Shown here: positions 11,101 to 21,388 of the stretch, in pieces
Position numbering within the stretch: position 1 is the first letter of the stretch
How the letters are laid out: every line of letters begins with the position of its first letter
Assembly: GCA_964019135.1 (NCBI GenBank)
Contig: OZ025265.1
Coordinates: 22,047,143 to 22,111,142 of the forward strand
Source of the DNA: Arenicola marina
Lineage: Eukaryota; Annelida; Polychaeta; Arenicolidae
DNA length: 64,000 bases
Direction: 5' to 3'
Position numbers and translations under genes: made by a program
The notes under the pieces: model-generated
What the model was told of the DNA's origin: nothing
The model's database searches: none
The model's input: the letters and a program-made list of their open reading frames with translations, nothing else

Positions 11101-11737
11101 GAATGACTCCGTCCGTTAGCATTTTCTCAATTTCCTCCTCTATGATTTGTCTTTTTGTAAGGGGCATTCTATAGGCTTTTTGGCTAATTGGGGGACCCTG
11201 AGTATGGATTTCCATCGGTATAAGGTTACATATTCCTGCTTGTTCTGTTTTAGAGGAGAATATATCTTCATTTTCCTGCACTACGTTTTCTATGTCGCTA
11301 TCACCGATCTGTGGCATTGCCTCATCAAATCCGTATATCGTGGAGAGGTCCAGATCAGTTCTCAACGCATACATTTTTCCAAACCACTCTAACTGTTTCT
11401 GTCTAATATCAATTTTGGCATCACCTGCCTCCAACATATCCTGTCCTAGGATCATTTCCTTGTTGATATGATCATCATTAACAACAATCACTTCCTGCGG
11501 GATTAAGACTTTGTCTATCTTAATGCTGGCCTTCCCAACGGGTCTAATTACTTCGCATGACACAGTCTTGATCGAGTTAGCGCGCTTAAACACCGTAGGG
11601 CGCCTTCTGGCCTGGAGATACTGGCGGAATTTTCCATGTCGTAATACGCTACAACTCGCTCCTGTGTCTAACAAGGCATTAACCCGAACACCGCCAATGG
11701 TAAGGGCAACGGATAGACGGCCCGTCGTAGCGTACAC
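8063..11737 (-). CDS. pol: Gypsy pol polyprotein (PR-RT-RNase H-integrase)
   Basis: A polyprotein of about 1224 residues in the -1 frame relative to gag; it has no ATG at its start and probably enters through the slippery site at 11740-11746. Order: aspartic protease (LLDTGASCSVL, near residue 25), reverse transcriptase (catalytic YLDDIVVFS near 332), RNase H (TDASGYAVGAIL near 482), and integrase with an HHCC finger near 700, then the D,D(35)E residues in MDLIGP, TDNGTEF and GKIERF (about 769, 827, 862). The C-terminal tail is long, basic and hydrophilic. The frame is open throughout. This is the only complete pol here; the right-arm copy stops after the protease. Confidence 0.95.
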   Translation of the reverse strand: MYATTGRLSVALTIGGVRVNALLDTGASCSVLRHGKFRQYLQARRRPTVFKRANSIKTVSCEVIRPVGKASIKIDKVLIPQEVIVVNDDHINKEMILGQDMLEAGDAKIDIRQKQLEWFGKMYALRTDLDLSTIYGFDEAMPQIGDSDIENVVQENEDIFSSKTEQAGICNLIPMEIHTQGPPISQKAYRMPLTKRQIIEEEIEKMLTDGVIRPSSSPWSSPITLVPKKDGTTRFCVDYRKLNNITIKDQYPLPQIQDIFDQMGGSTIFSTLDLKTGYWQIPVAPRDIPKTAFRCHKGLFEFTKMPFGLVNAPSAFQRIMDHVLHGLIGMCAFVYLDDIVVFSKNPADHPKHLQMIFDRLREAGLTLKPSKCAFGLKEIKLLGYIINENGFTSDPDKVAAIQHMIPPRTVKQVRSFLGMSGYYRQCVPDYALHAEPLVKLTRKNQTWLWEEEQDKAFETLKTLLCSRHVLTFPVINQPYKLFTDASGYAVGAILVQEHDGHEKVIQYISHQLSGPQLRWATIEKEAYAVVYALTKLRPYLYGADFTVYTDHKPLLSLFTKNMDNTKIQRWAVLLAEYGAKIQYRNGKNNIRADMLSRITPECSHESHIAIMDTEEWLDPQAFNDEESDERLPLELDGLDRIEIQKAQLTEFSDLMEKVDEDDSQYMKLCDLLYSIYRPTPTAEVYPRLVLPSAFRDKVIDRAHQEIGHMSTAKTLDRVRDAYVWPGMKKSVTVRLSLCATCRVHSSRRDRVAMGEMPIASYPTQIIAMDLIGPMTESKEGSKYCLNIIDHCSGWVESLPLRNKSNYEVWNAFAQWYLPRHGVPEVLITDNGTEFCAGEFTNYLGQLGIKHVRTTPYHPQSNGKIERFNQTLKRLIAKLVNNRLTNWEEKLADALLSYRIATSSVTGYSPYFLMYGRQPRIPLSRCLTSGHNAFRNRLDNLAVALKLTREHTRESRKYNRERLAQKANAKDFQVGGTVIVLNGARQPLTTRWDPKFVITRITGTTHWLRNQRTGKTKVIHRGRLKLVDPDICWDHIPERPRRGNRPAAGEEELIDDERTALARGQRKGVPTTGGPVGSHPESGEDDSADEMPASANEEPGRPTNEKRGWGWPITGGDAPAAKKRRRSDDSAYPDQAYKETERSYQPSLVHPGPEQFTTAELQPNSLRVRFIRGRATRQADKRKLLELEEDTPCEDPKKPKWIERPGSPDGMQVDAYCSSCASPLW

Positions 11738-12916
11738 TAGTTTTTTGGCTTTGCACCGTACTGTGCGCGGTTTGGTTGAGAAGAACCCTGTCTTTCTCTT
11801 TCATCTATTTTGCCCTTTCTCTCAGTGGCATATTGCTTCCGCGGCATATAGTTTCGAAGGCCTGACCCATCTCGGTCCCGAGCGTATGACGCATCTTTCG
11901 GACGCCTACACTCCCGCCTAACATGGCCCAACTGTCCGCAATTAAAACATTTTGGTCGAGAGCACTCGCGGATCAGGTGACCTGACTGTCCGCAATTGTA
12001 ACACCGGGGTGGAGGTCGGTCATCACGGGCACTAGCAAAGGCACTTACCGGTGGGTGGGTCACGATGTCCAGTGCTCTTGTGTTCGCCTGTGTCTTCTTT
12101 TCAACCTGGTTCAGCTGGTGCTTGATGTCTCCCAGCCTGGCGTCGAGTCTCTCCATGACTCCTGCAATGGTGCCTACCGCGTCCACTTCCATGGGTGCTT
12201 CCATTCGGGATGTCTCGGCGCGACCCAATCGTTGAAAACGGTCGGTGGCGTTGATAAAGGTCCTCACCCATTGTATGGCCTGATCGATCGTGGTGACGTC
12301 CGGGCGGCTAACCACACGACGGCACAGGTCAGCGTTCTTAAGCCCTCGTAAGAAGGCTTGCAGCAGGATTCTCTGCTGATCCGGATTGTTCGCATATGAG
12401 GGGTATGCATCGGATGCCAGACTTCTGAACCGCACAATATAGTGCTCTTCAGGTTCATACGCCTCCTGCTTTACCACATCGATCTCGGCGCGTTTGCGCG
12501 CGGCTTCTTCTCCTCCGAGAAAGATGGCAAGTACCTCTTTCTTTATGTCGACCCAAGGCACTTGATCTTTCGCCACGACGTGCTGTTGAGCGGTGTTAGT
12601 GATGTATGTGTCCAGTTCTCGTCGGAGAGGACCCATCGTGGTCCTTTTCAGGATGGGGTGAACGTTCACGGCATTGTCATTGTTCACCACATCCATGTCC
12701 GCAATCCATTTGCGCACCAGGTCACGGGTGCTACTATTACACGGGGTCATAGAGTGGAGGATGTCTTTCTTCGGAACCCAGTTGGACCGCGGTCCATCGG
12801 GCCAAGAGTTCTTGTAACTGTTTTTGATTGGCCTTATACGCCAGGTCCAACATTTGATCGGCGGTTACATTCGGAACTGCAGGCCCCGCCATATTAACAT
12901 CATCGTCCCCCGCCAT
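11737..12916 (-). pseudogene. gag: Gypsy gag, left copy, 5-bp frameshift
   Basis: A capsid/nucleocapsid gene matching the intact copy at 27564-28748. A 5-bp deletion at about 12762-12764, relative to that copy, shifts the frame near codon 51, so the first ATG at 12916 gives only a short product. Downstream the frame is open and carries two CCHC zinc knuckles (CYNCGQSGHLIREC and CFNCGQLGHVRREC). Because pol depends on gag translation through the frameshift site, this element is probably unable to express pol normally. The deletion is private to this arm, so it arose after the inverted duplication. Confidence 0.85.
11740..11746 (-). promoter_or_regulatory. Gag-pol -1 frameshift site, left copy
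   Basis: On the minus strand this is A AAA AAC followed directly by the gag TAG stop. The heptamer sits in the gag frame as X XXY YYZ, and pol is in the -1 frame. The same site is at 28739-28745. Confidence 0.75.
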
Positions 12917-12954
12917 GGTAATGACGTTGGGAACCGTATACACGAGTTAAAGTG

Positions 12955-13593
12955 TTACCTCCGTGCCCACGGGAAACCTGCCGGATTAACGTCTGAAGGG
13001 TACACAACTGATGACGCCGGGGTTGATTCTTCGTCGTCCGATATATACACGACCTCAATCGGTGTCGGCCCCTGGTCGCACAGCGGAGGAGATTGGGGCG
13101 AGCCTCTGATATCAAGTTCCCCTCGCACCAATCGGCGACACAAATCCCGTACTCTATCTAGAAGGACGCCCGGCGCCTCTCGTCTGAGAGTTGTTGTCGA
13201 CGTTGCTGATGTCGATGGTTGTGGCGGCGTAGTGTGGGGCGCGGATGGCGTCACCGTTTGTTGTGGTGTCTCAGTCCACTCTGGCCACGGTATCGATGTG
13301 TCCGGTCCTGCTGATGGTGTTGATGTTTGGAAGCTTGGAAGGGTTTCCACCGGCCGGAATAAGGGGTTCCACACGCAGACTGTCAGTTGCTGCACCGATC
13401 CGGGGGAAAAGTACGTGTTAAAATAGGGACAGTCGGTGGAATAGAGTCTCCACCCGTTTTCGGGGGTGTATTCAACAGTCAGATCTCGGAACCGGGAGAT
13501 TGCACTGTTCGGCTCAACTTGAAGCGAGGCACAAATGGGGTGTCTCTCAGCGGGAGGTGGGGTAGGTGGCTTCTGATGACGGCGAGATGACAT
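12955..13593 (-). CDS. Leader ORF of the Gypsy element, left copy (212 aa, unknown)
   Basis: An extra ORF between the primer-binding site and gag, not a standard gene of Ty3/Gypsy elements. It encodes 212 residues. The N-terminal half is mixed (ENGWRLYSTDCPYFNTYFSP), the middle is rich in Pro/Ser/Thr, and residues 135-160 are basic. Two short motifs stand out: PSAP at residues 116-119, the form of a TSG101-binding late domain, and EVVYISDDEE at residues 180-189, which looks like a SUMO-interaction motif. It is preserved in both arms with few changes. A role in particle release or nuclear targeting is my inference only. Confidence 0.65.
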   Translation of the reverse strand: MSSRRHQKPPTPPPAERHPICASLQVEPNSAISRFRDLTVEYTPENGWRLYSTDCPYFNTYFSPGSVQQLTVCVWNPLFRPVETLPSFQTSTPSAGPDTSIPWPEWTETPQQTVTPSAPHTTPPQPSTSATSTTTLRREAPGVLLDRVRDLCRRLVRGELDIRGSPQSPPLCDQGPTPIEVVYISDDEESTPASSVVYPSDVNPAGFPWARR

Positions 13594-13797
13594 CGCCTCA
13601 GTTAAGGCCCAGTTTCCTTAACAGGGGCGTCCTCGTCCCAGTTTTCCGTACAGGGGATGACTGTGACTTCTTCTTCAGCACACAACCACGACTTTGGTGT
13701 CTGTGTCTCCCGAGAACATACTCTTACAGCACCACCGGCTCGATCAATATTCATTATGTCCGGTTCGACCCGTTCATTGTTAATGGCTTTCCGATAA

Positions 13798-13814
13798 TCC
13801 TGGTCACGGCACCA
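13798..13814 (-). other. Primer-binding site of the Gypsy element, left copy
   Basis: Read on the minus strand this is TGGTGCCGTGACCAGGA, four bases after the end of the 5' LTR. Placement and the leading TGG fit a tRNA primer site; the primer tRNA was not identified. Confidence 0.7.
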
Positions 13815-13818
13815 ATTA

Positions 13819-15200
13819 TGTGAAGACCCTCCTCGTGAGACCGTGATGATCTGAGGTGGAATCTTCACATATGTGTAACCTGATATCGGGGTCCGGCCAG
13901 GGCGTGTAACAGACACCTGGACTTATTCGTGAGCCACACAACGAACAAAGTCAACAACAACGGACATGTATAATGAATATCAATATTTAATAATCGTATT
14001 TACAGAGTTCTTCAGTTCTTCAATCTTCTTTGTTCATCGTACTTCTCGTTGTATAGTTATATGTAAATAATCACATCATCTAAATAATAGACTCGGGTAC
14101 CAGCCGACTCAGGAGGTGGCAGCGGAACGAACCAGATCTTGGGTCTTGTCTTGGGGGTGTTCTCCATGGCCAGTGTCGAACTGCTGCGTCTGGATTCTTT
14201 ACTGCTCAGCTCGGGGCATCTCCGGTCTTGAGTTCTGGTCTGGGTCCTTGGTTCGCTCCTCGCTCCTGGTCCTGGTGAGTTCCGAGTTCCGAGTCCCGAG
14301 TTACTCTTCTACCTCTGAACCTCTGGTATTTATACCCATTGGTCCTCACATGCTACTGGTTGAATGTGTAAGCTCCTGATTCGTTTACACCCCCAGGGCT
14401 CAATTATCACGTGAATGCCACATAAGCTACTTGGGATTTGTATACATGGAGCTATTCACAATAGACTTGACATGCTGTCACATAAATCACTTCCACCGTT
14501 GACATTGGTCTTACCCTTTGAAGAACCGCGTTTGGCTACACATATAGGACCCGACGTCGGGTAAACCGATACTGTAGGTTGGGATTTCGCAACCTCTGCT
14601 TTCTCTCTTTACTAAGCCATTGGGGTAGGCATGACCCCTATCATTAGTGTATCACGATGACAATGATTCATACAGGGCGTCGCTCACAGGCGTTGCCTGA
14701 CCTTGAAACGTGGGATTTGTTGACCCAAGCGTTCTCTCTTTATCAAGTCATAGGGGTAGGCGTGACCTTATGATCCCTTCTTTTATCTCCGTGTGACCGC
14801 GGCGATTTAATCAATACAGGGTGTCACCGGACCTCAACAATTAATGATTGTGTTTACCATCTGGTTTTAAACTGCTTGCCTATGCGTATTTGTTAGTCGA
14901 TGTCACAACAACAGTGACGCATGGTGACATGACACATGTCTACTGCCTTGTACCACCCGGTACCATATGGCGTGTTTCATGAGACCAATTACTGTCTATA
15001 CAATTGCGACCACCCAAGCGAATCCCTGAGAAAGTATTTACATCCATTCACATGGCGACTTTGGGATCTGTTTACTCTTACCGCAGGGTGGTGACGCACA
15101 TTCCCTTTAAATATAATAAAATAAAATAGGCAAATACTGCTAATGTTAATTCCGTTAATATAAGGTGAGCTGGGCGGCACGCCACAACGTAACCTTTACA
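13819..15200 (-). repeat. Gypsy 5' LTR, left copy (1382 bp)
   Basis: An uninterrupted LTR starting TGTGAAG and ending TTTACA on the plus strand. In element sense, CCAAT followed by TATAAATA (plus strand 14327-14334) is the likely U3 promoter. At several sites (for example 14366, 14497, 14781-14783, 15187) it differs from both the 3' LTR and the right-arm LTR. Confidence 0.93.
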
Positions 15201-15204
15201 ATAT

Positions 15205-15845
15205 GATCCAGTAATTCTCGAAGTTTATTACAAAGTAACATTCAATCAATCCTCAAGATGTTGCGTACATAGTCGTTATATAGTTTCAAACTGCATAACT
15301 GAGCGTAGATAGGATGATGATATTGCGCAAATTAATAGACAACGCAGAAAATTAATCGCATTAAAAGCTTTAAATGACATTGTCAGTTCAATGCTCTGCA
15401 CTTGCGCTTTGGTGGGAAAACACTTTGCGCCAACGGCACAAACCCAGAAGCACACAACCGGCGGTAAATATTAATGTACTTATTGGCTTAGGGACGTGGA
15501 GATTTATGGGCCAGGTTGTGGCTTATGTACACTAAACGGCAATGTAGAGGTGGAAGTCAGAGACACAAAAGCAGGTAGGTCTGTTGTGACTTTGTTGTTG
15601 ACTCTGCCACAACTAAACCTGCTATTGGCTCTTTGTCTCATCCTTTGTGAGCGCGATATTCTTCAGCTCCTACATTACGGACGAAACTTCACTATGGTGC
15701 CATTGTACGCTCATATCTGTCGCGCGTGATAGCTTTTGGCTGGTGTTTGATTTAGTTATTCGTCATTAAGTGAAGGCTTCTCAACATCAAATATCAAAAT
15801 TGAATATCTCCATTGTGGAAAATTTGTCGTCAGTGTCACGTGACG
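15205..15845 (+). other. Array intergenic sequence with decayed class A promoter
   Basis: There is no gene here. Positions about 15577-15650 match the class A upstream region (GACTTTGTTGTTGACTC and GCTATTGGCT), but the TATA box of intact class A genes is not recognisable. Confidence 0.45.
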
Positions 15846-15995
15846 ATGGTTTTATCCGTGGTACTAACAGATGGCCAGTTGGCCACAGACCTTCTTTACT
15901 TTTATCATATGGTGCATTTCAAGTTATGGCGCGTCTGTCACCAAGTTTGCCTTCTCGAACTTCGATCATCAGAGATGACGTATGAAGTGAACTAA
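15846..15995 (+). pseudogene. Class A family fragment, left arm
   Basis: The ATG matches the class A start, and the next 40 codons align with class A (DGQLATDLLYFY ... RVCHQVCLLE) with several substitutions. At about 15958 homology stops just before the core and joins intergenic sequence like that at about 39023. The frame closes soon after. The core is absent, so this is a truncated relic. Confidence 0.65.
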
Positions 15996-16071
15996 ACATT
16001 ATTCCGGCCTATTGCGGCCTGCTACATATTTCGGTTTACTGTTTAAAACGCCAACATTACGTTTTCTCACA

Positions 16072-16130
16072 CGATCACGTCGTGATTGTTAGTAATCGTT
16101 TGCACTAATTACAATTATACTGATATCTAT
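16072..16130 (+). repeat. Recurrent intergenic motif, left-arm copy
   Basis: It has CGTGATTGTTAGTAATCG and the following AATTACAATTATACTGATATCT. It sits in a larger module with GGCCTATTGCGGCC upstream, also seen near 39070 and 48685. Confidence 0.6.
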
Positions 16131-16550
16131 TTGTTTTACACAATTACTGTAATCTGTATAAAACCGTATATTAAAAAAGACAGGCAATAATAATGCCACA
16201 ATGAAATTACACGAGATATGTAGTAAAAGTTATAATTAAATTAAATCTATAACAATTATTTAATAGAAATGAAATTCATGATGTACATTTTGTCTGACAT
16301 TTTGTAATGATGTTTGACCACAAGATACCTTCATACTGTCTGGTTACTTTGTTTTGCTTTGCATATACCAGCACGAATGCCTCAAAACAACTTTTATCTA
16401 TCCATCTGGCAAAATGCTTTATGTTTTCTGTTCATCGGACATATATCAATTTGATAGCAGTATGTGTGTTTGCATTGGAAGCTTGTCAAATAAAACAAAA
16501 ACTACGATTATCGAGTTGGCATGTTTATATCAGAATTACTCCAACAGAAT

Positions 16551-16665
16551 AAGGTTTGCACCCAATCTTTAGTATCCGATAAGAAAGACCAATAAAGATG
16601 AACGCTCAAATTGCCCACGTCAGGGTATTTGCAGGCTCAGCTATGATTTTCTATATATTATTTTA
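16551..16665 (-). pseudogene. Class D 3'-end remnant upstream of class B, left arm
   Basis: The sequence around TATCCGATAAG, GGGTATTTGCAGG and CTCAGCTATGA matches the 3' end of the class D gene at about 39650-39720. The rest of the gene is missing. It implies that an inverted D gene once lay directly upstream of this B gene. Confidence 0.5.
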
Positions 16666-16923
16666 TTTCACATAAAAACCCGCCCCAAACCACCATGATA
16701 TAGATACACACGCCCATGACCTACACTAGTTCTTGGCCCCTACCATAAAGAGACAGGCAAGAAGCCAGCACGATTGCGTCTTTAAAGTAAACGGCTTGCC
16801 GGCCAGAAGTGAAGCCAAGTGTTGGTGGATCAATTAACATTGCGCGTCTCTTCTCATCGACTTAAACAGCAAAGAAGCCAATCGTCATCATATCATTTGG
16901 TGAGAAACCCTCCCTTGCCACCC

Positions 16924-17020
16924 ATTGGTTAATAGGCTTCGAACTTCTTCCTATTGGTTGTAAATGGCAAGTACGCCAAACGCCAACACGGAACGGATGA
17001 CAAGCAGAGGGCTATAAAGG
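16924..17020 (+). promoter_or_regulatory. Class B promoter, left arm
   Basis: It has two ATTGG boxes (16924-16928, 16953-16957) and TATAAAGG at 17013-17020. The layout is the same as at 42309-42404. Confidence 0.65.
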
Positions 17021-17192
17021 GTTAGGATATTTCCTGTCAATTCAATATTGTTGCAGACCAGCCGTCTCAAAGCGATTCGCTGGGTACAAATGTTGTTTTA
17101 GGCCAATCGCCTTAAATCGTTTCTTCCGGTACAACATATTGTTGGAGACCAGTCCAAAACTGCATTGAAACGGTCACTTCCGTCAAATAAAT

Positions 17193-17536
17193 ATGACGTC
17201 ATCGATGAAAATGACAGAGCGGCAGATCATCCAACTTGTCGACTCGTACCGGATGATCCATTCCAAGTTCCGTCTGTCCTGTCGCCAGATCCAGTTGCTC
17301 AACAATCGCATAGACGACCTCCAGGCGCGCTACGATCGTGCCGTGGCGGCCGACCAGCGCTCCTTCCGCTACTCACTGCATCAGGAGTTGGCTACGCTGG
17401 AAGGTGTGCGAGACATGTTCTTCATGTATGCCAATCGGTGCGAGAACCACATGGTCGCCCTGGCCTGGAGGTGGGCGAGGCGGTGAGCGAGATCGATGGC
17501 GAGGAAGTGTGTAATGATGCCGCAGTCAACACGTAG
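17193..17536 (+). pseudogene. Class B family gene, frameshifted copy, left arm
   Basis: The start ATGACGTCA and the reading frame match class B up to residue about 87 (RIDDLQARYDRAV, QRSFRYSLHQELATLEG). A deletion of about 37 bp after the core, compared with 42576-42956, shifts the frame, so the product ends after 97 codons at 17486; homology to the normal stop continues to 17536. It has an intact promoter upstream and AATAAA at 17716-17721. The same deletion is in the right arm, so it predates the inverted duplication. A shortened protein might still be made. Confidence 0.65.
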
Positions 17537-18599
17537 CAGCGTCATTTTGAGAGAAATTCCCATTCGACACTTCGCCTTGAACAATTTGCGGCGTGTTGAC
17601 CAGGACTGCCTTCCATTGTTTGTCTGGCGATATCGTTAAATATCACTAATACAGTTCAAATCAATGCCATTTTGTGAAAACATTTGTCCCATTTCATCTT
17701 GCTTTTATGTTTTATAATAAAACAGCATACAACTCATACACGTTTTTCTCTTATGCATATATCTTTCCGCCGTATCAATTACTTCGTGCCTTTACTAACA
17801 ATGGTAATACGCAACAAATCACTTAACTATCTAAATAACACGCCCCTTGTTTTCTGGATACATATCGTGTAAGAATGCTTGGGCCAATAATAAAAATATA
17901 TTAGCATTTCTGGCTTTCCACCTTGTTATTTCAACACGAGGTTTTACCATCTTACATTAGCAACTGGCTTCATCCATAATAGACATCAAACAAACTTGCG
18001 ATGCTGGAAAACCTGTAATTCTGATAATGGAACAATCGACTTTTAATATTATATATATTATCTGACAATAAGTCTGCTACTTAAGGAAACAGAAGATAAC
18101 ATTTTTTAAATTACAGGCCGTCACTTTGCAAAACAGTTCATTAATTAACATGTTTGTCTCTGCTGCAGAGAAGCATATATCCAGTAAGCCGCTACGCTTT
18201 GCCGCCCAGTTAAACAGGTACGATTACGACACCAGCCCTTTTGCGCCTAATTGCTAATCTCTAATTGCTCTCTCAGGACCTTCAGTTTTCGTCCGTGCAG
18301 CATCTACGCTATAAAGCCAGCTAACTGGGTATTTGATACGCGACGCACACTGCTAATGTAGCTTCAACTGCGCTAGTGATACCACAGTAATCGGATAAAC
18401 TACATTGCAAATAAATCACAGGCGGAAAGTTAACCACATTAATCCAAGCGCTAAACGATAGTACGATTTGATTTCATGCCAGTTTACACCTTGGTTCCGC
18501 AATCTTTTACCCCAACAGCGCAAAGCCCGGTGCATAAAATCTGTGGGCAATAGGCACTTAGTTAAACAGATTTAAGACCGATGTGCGGCATATTCACGC
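17537..18599 (+). other. Class B 3' region and intergenic sequence, left arm
   Basis: It holds the poly(A) signal at 17716-17721 and sequence matching 41036-41700. No gene is seen. Confidence 0.5.
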
Positions 18600-18905
18600 C
18601 ATCCCAACACATTGGGTTGAAGTCGGATGAGGCAAGGAAGCCATTCCCTTAAGACTTTGTTGTTGACTCAGTCGCGCTTTCACACAACCGTCCGGTGGAA
18701 GCTATGTCCTTCATCAAACACAGACCATTTTAGTCAGGATGATGTACGTGGCCATGAAAGTCCACATCAAGGTGACGATAAATCTAAGCACGCTATTGGC
18801 TGCTTATCTAATGCTACGGGTGCAGTATTTGTGCAGCCAGTATATAGAGGACAAAGCTCGCTGCTGTATCGTAGTGCACTCGTAATTCACTCGTTGGTGC
18901 TAGGC
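18600..18905 (+). promoter_or_regulatory. Orphan class A promoter, left arm
   Basis: This matches the class A upstream region at 37730-38000: GACTTTGTTGTTGACTCAG, GAAAGTCCACATCAAGGTG, GCTATTGGCTGCTTATCTAA and a TATATAG box at about 18841-18848. Homology ends about 60-70 bp after the TATA box, and no class A coding sequence follows. An open frame over this stretch (18627-19037) is a by-product. Confidence 0.6.
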
Positions 18906-19092
18906 ATTAAAGACTCCATGAGAACGGAATTACACGCGCTATTAATACCAGAAATAATAATTTTGGGGTCTATAATTACATTAAAATTATATTGTATGAC
19001 CGAATTATTTATCGGAGTGTTTCATTTCACCACTTAAAACACGATATTTCGGTAAGACCGGCGCGGATTTTTCACCATTCGCAAGCTCATGA

Positions 19093-19320
19093 ATATCTCA
19101 TGAATATACCGGAAATGACGTTTTGTACTGGACTCGCAAAATAAACAAACGTGTGAAATGGCCACGAGTGATTCAAGTTTGGGATGAGCTAGAGCGAGAA
19201 GTTTGTTCGAATGAGTTCAATAGATGTGACAACGAAGTGGAATTTGATGCTTTTGTTTTGAAAGACAGTTCGGGTAAAATTCTTCCTGATAGATTTGAGT
19301 GGAAGCGCGTAGATGGGTAA
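19093..19320 (+). other. Exon-like open frame at the inner edge of the left arm
   Basis: The frame reads KWPRVIQVWDELEREV, NEVEFDAFVLKDSSGKIL and DRFEWKRVDG, with protein-like composition, and ends in a good splice-donor context (GATGGGTAAGA at about 19313). The frame crosses the arm-spacer border at 19251 without a break. I do not recognise it. It could be a fragment of a single-copy host gene captured at the border of the array. Confidence 0.35.
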
Positions 19321-21229
19321 GAAAACTGAGTCGAAACTGAGCATGGCCGCGGAGCTGGCGAATGACAGATCGACAGATGACAGAACGCGGTCACTCACCC
19401 GCTCACTGTTCACTGACAGTTATCTTCTGCAGAACTTTAAAAGCATGTCAAATCCGTGGAATAATGTCCCTAATTGTTCAAGTCCAAACTAGAGTTTTAT
19501 CCGAATATATATATAAGAAAACTAATGACAAACTAGACTATTAATAAATAAAAAAGTTAGATCCATTGCAATTTATCTTGATGGCATTGATTAAGCTTAA
19601 TTGAGATTTTATATTCATGGGAGTTCTCTCATTTATTTTTAGTGATAAAGCTATGAAATGTCTGCATATATTCAGTACTAGAGTATGTCACAAAATGTAA
19701 ACTACTAATTACAATGATAAAAATGGATCTTATTCTAATTTTAAATTTGATGTAAGCTTATTATTTTTTATAAACTTTGAAAACTTAGGCCTGTATAGTT
19801 TGACTGATCGATAAGTATAACTAAACTGAGATTATTTTTGGGCTGTGGCAAGGGGTATTTGCATTCCCCAGGATGAGCTTTTCATCTCACCATAAACTGG
19901 TAATGAGGGAAATATTTATTTGTCAAGTTGCATGCATCAACAATGGGGTATTAATTGGCCCTTCGTGATCAAGGATTTCTATATTAAATAACCATGAAGC
20001 AGGAAATCGCCATCTTATAACATGCAGCCAACCATCCTCTAGTTATCTTTTTTTAAATTGATCGATCGTGACCTCGTAATAAAGAAAATTCTTCTTCGTG
20101 ATCTGAGAACATGGTCAACCCTGCCACTGCCATGTACTTATATGATATTCTGCTTGATTATCACGAATATGTATTTCGAAAGTGAATGGAACATATGAAT
20201 GATTATGTTTTATACCACCCGATTAATTAATTAGGTGGAATAAACAATTCACATTTCACAGAAGAATGCCTTTTTTAATTTATTGGATGAAGAGCAAGAT
20301 AGATTTACTTTTGTTAAATATCTTTTGATGGTATTGGGATCACATTTAAAATATAGATTTTTTTTTAATCTAATATATTCCATTAACATGTAAAATGAAA
20401 TATATCAGACAAAAATTTCATTCTAGGATACAACAGAAAATGTATTGATACTATTATATCTGATTCTATGGGTTGTTTTTGGTTTAAAAATAATGAAGTA
20501 CAAACAGTATATATTCAGTTGTTTTATTATTAAAATCTACAAATATTACCTGAAAGTGAAACCAATCAAACGTATGAAATGATTTTGTATACAAAGTGAT
20601 AAATATATATACCTGTGCTAAACAAATCTTTTGCCAATTAATATAGAAGGTTTATTTGGTAACTGAATTTTGTCTAAAAAGACATAATGAAAAAAAATAG
20701 TTTTAATGCTCAAGCTACTAAATTTGCAATTTATATTCAGAATTACTGTACATATTTTTATGTATCACAAAAATGTGAAAGCAGAACTAACAGGTTTACC
20801 AAGAGAGAAATATTTATCAATTTCATTTAAATATGTATTTATTATTTTTCATACATATTTCTGGTATTTTTTATTTTTTAAATAGATTATCAAAAATGCC
20901 ATACAACTTATATGAATAGTAGTATTTTGTACAATTAATTTAATTGTATTACTTATTAACACAACTTAGCTCTATAACTTGTTACATAAATTACATTATT
21001 CAGTAAATTCGTTTAATTATGAAAAATATGAAAAGCAGACATTGTATATTGACTACATTTGTTTTACCTTTGTGGAAAATTTAATATTAATTTTAATATC
21101 TAAATTGAAATGACATTCTGTAAATTTTAAGGACATTTTTATATTGACAATAAAACCTTGTTTAGATCTACAATATTTTCCCTCCAATCATTGTTTCATT
21201 TTTATACATTCCCTCAACAGATCATTTTG
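19252..21229. other. AT-rich spacer between the inverted arms
   Basis: About 1.98 kb, clearly richer in A and T than the arms, with no long open frame and no match to the array. It looks like single-copy noncoding DNA. Confidence 0.6.
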
Positions 21230-21388
21230 AGCATCAAATTCCACTTCGTTGTCACATCTATTGAACTCATTCGAACAAACTTCTCGCTCTAGCTCATCCC
21301 AAACTTGAATCACTCGTGGCCATTTCACACGTTTGTTTATTTTGCGAGTCCAGTACAAAACGTCATTTCCGGTATATTCATGAGATAT
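21188..21388 (-). other. Exon-like open frame, right-arm copy with a different end
   Basis: This is the reverse copy of 19093-19320 as far as the codons for VEFDA; beyond 21230 it continues into spacer sequence for 13 other codons to TGA at 21188-21190. The different end marks the inner breakpoint of the duplication. Confidence 0.4.

Larger units (their letters stand above)
3301..15200 (-). mobile_element. Ty3/Gypsy retroelement with env (errantivirus-like), complete but nested
   Basis: A complete LTR element on the minus strand. In element order it has the 5' LTR (15200-13819), a primer-binding site, a 212-residue leader ORF, gag, pol (protease, reverse transcriptase, RNase H, integrase), env, a polypurine tract and the 3' LTR (6082-3301). 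A 4-bp target duplication ATAT flanks it (3297-3300 and 15201-15204). The 3' LTR was later split by a LINE at 3357-4752. The LTRs differ at only about ten sites in 1382 bp, so the insertion is fairly recent. gag has a 5-bp deletion while pol and env are open. Its 5' half is repeated in the inverted arm at 21230-29271. Confidence 0.93.
11214..19251 (+). repeat. Left arm of a large inverted duplication
   Basis: This arm of about 8.04 kb is the reverse complement of 21230-29271 with roughly 1% divergence and a few indels (paired coordinates sum to 40480-40485). It contains part of pol, gag, the leader ORF, the 5' LTR, a class A fragment, a class B copy, an orphan class A promoter and part of an exon-like frame. 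Confidence 0.97.

Noticed and set aside
18627..19037. A 136-codon frame, mirrored at 21444-21854
   Set aside because: It covers the class A promoter including the TATA box and matches noncoding upstream DNA of other class A genes.
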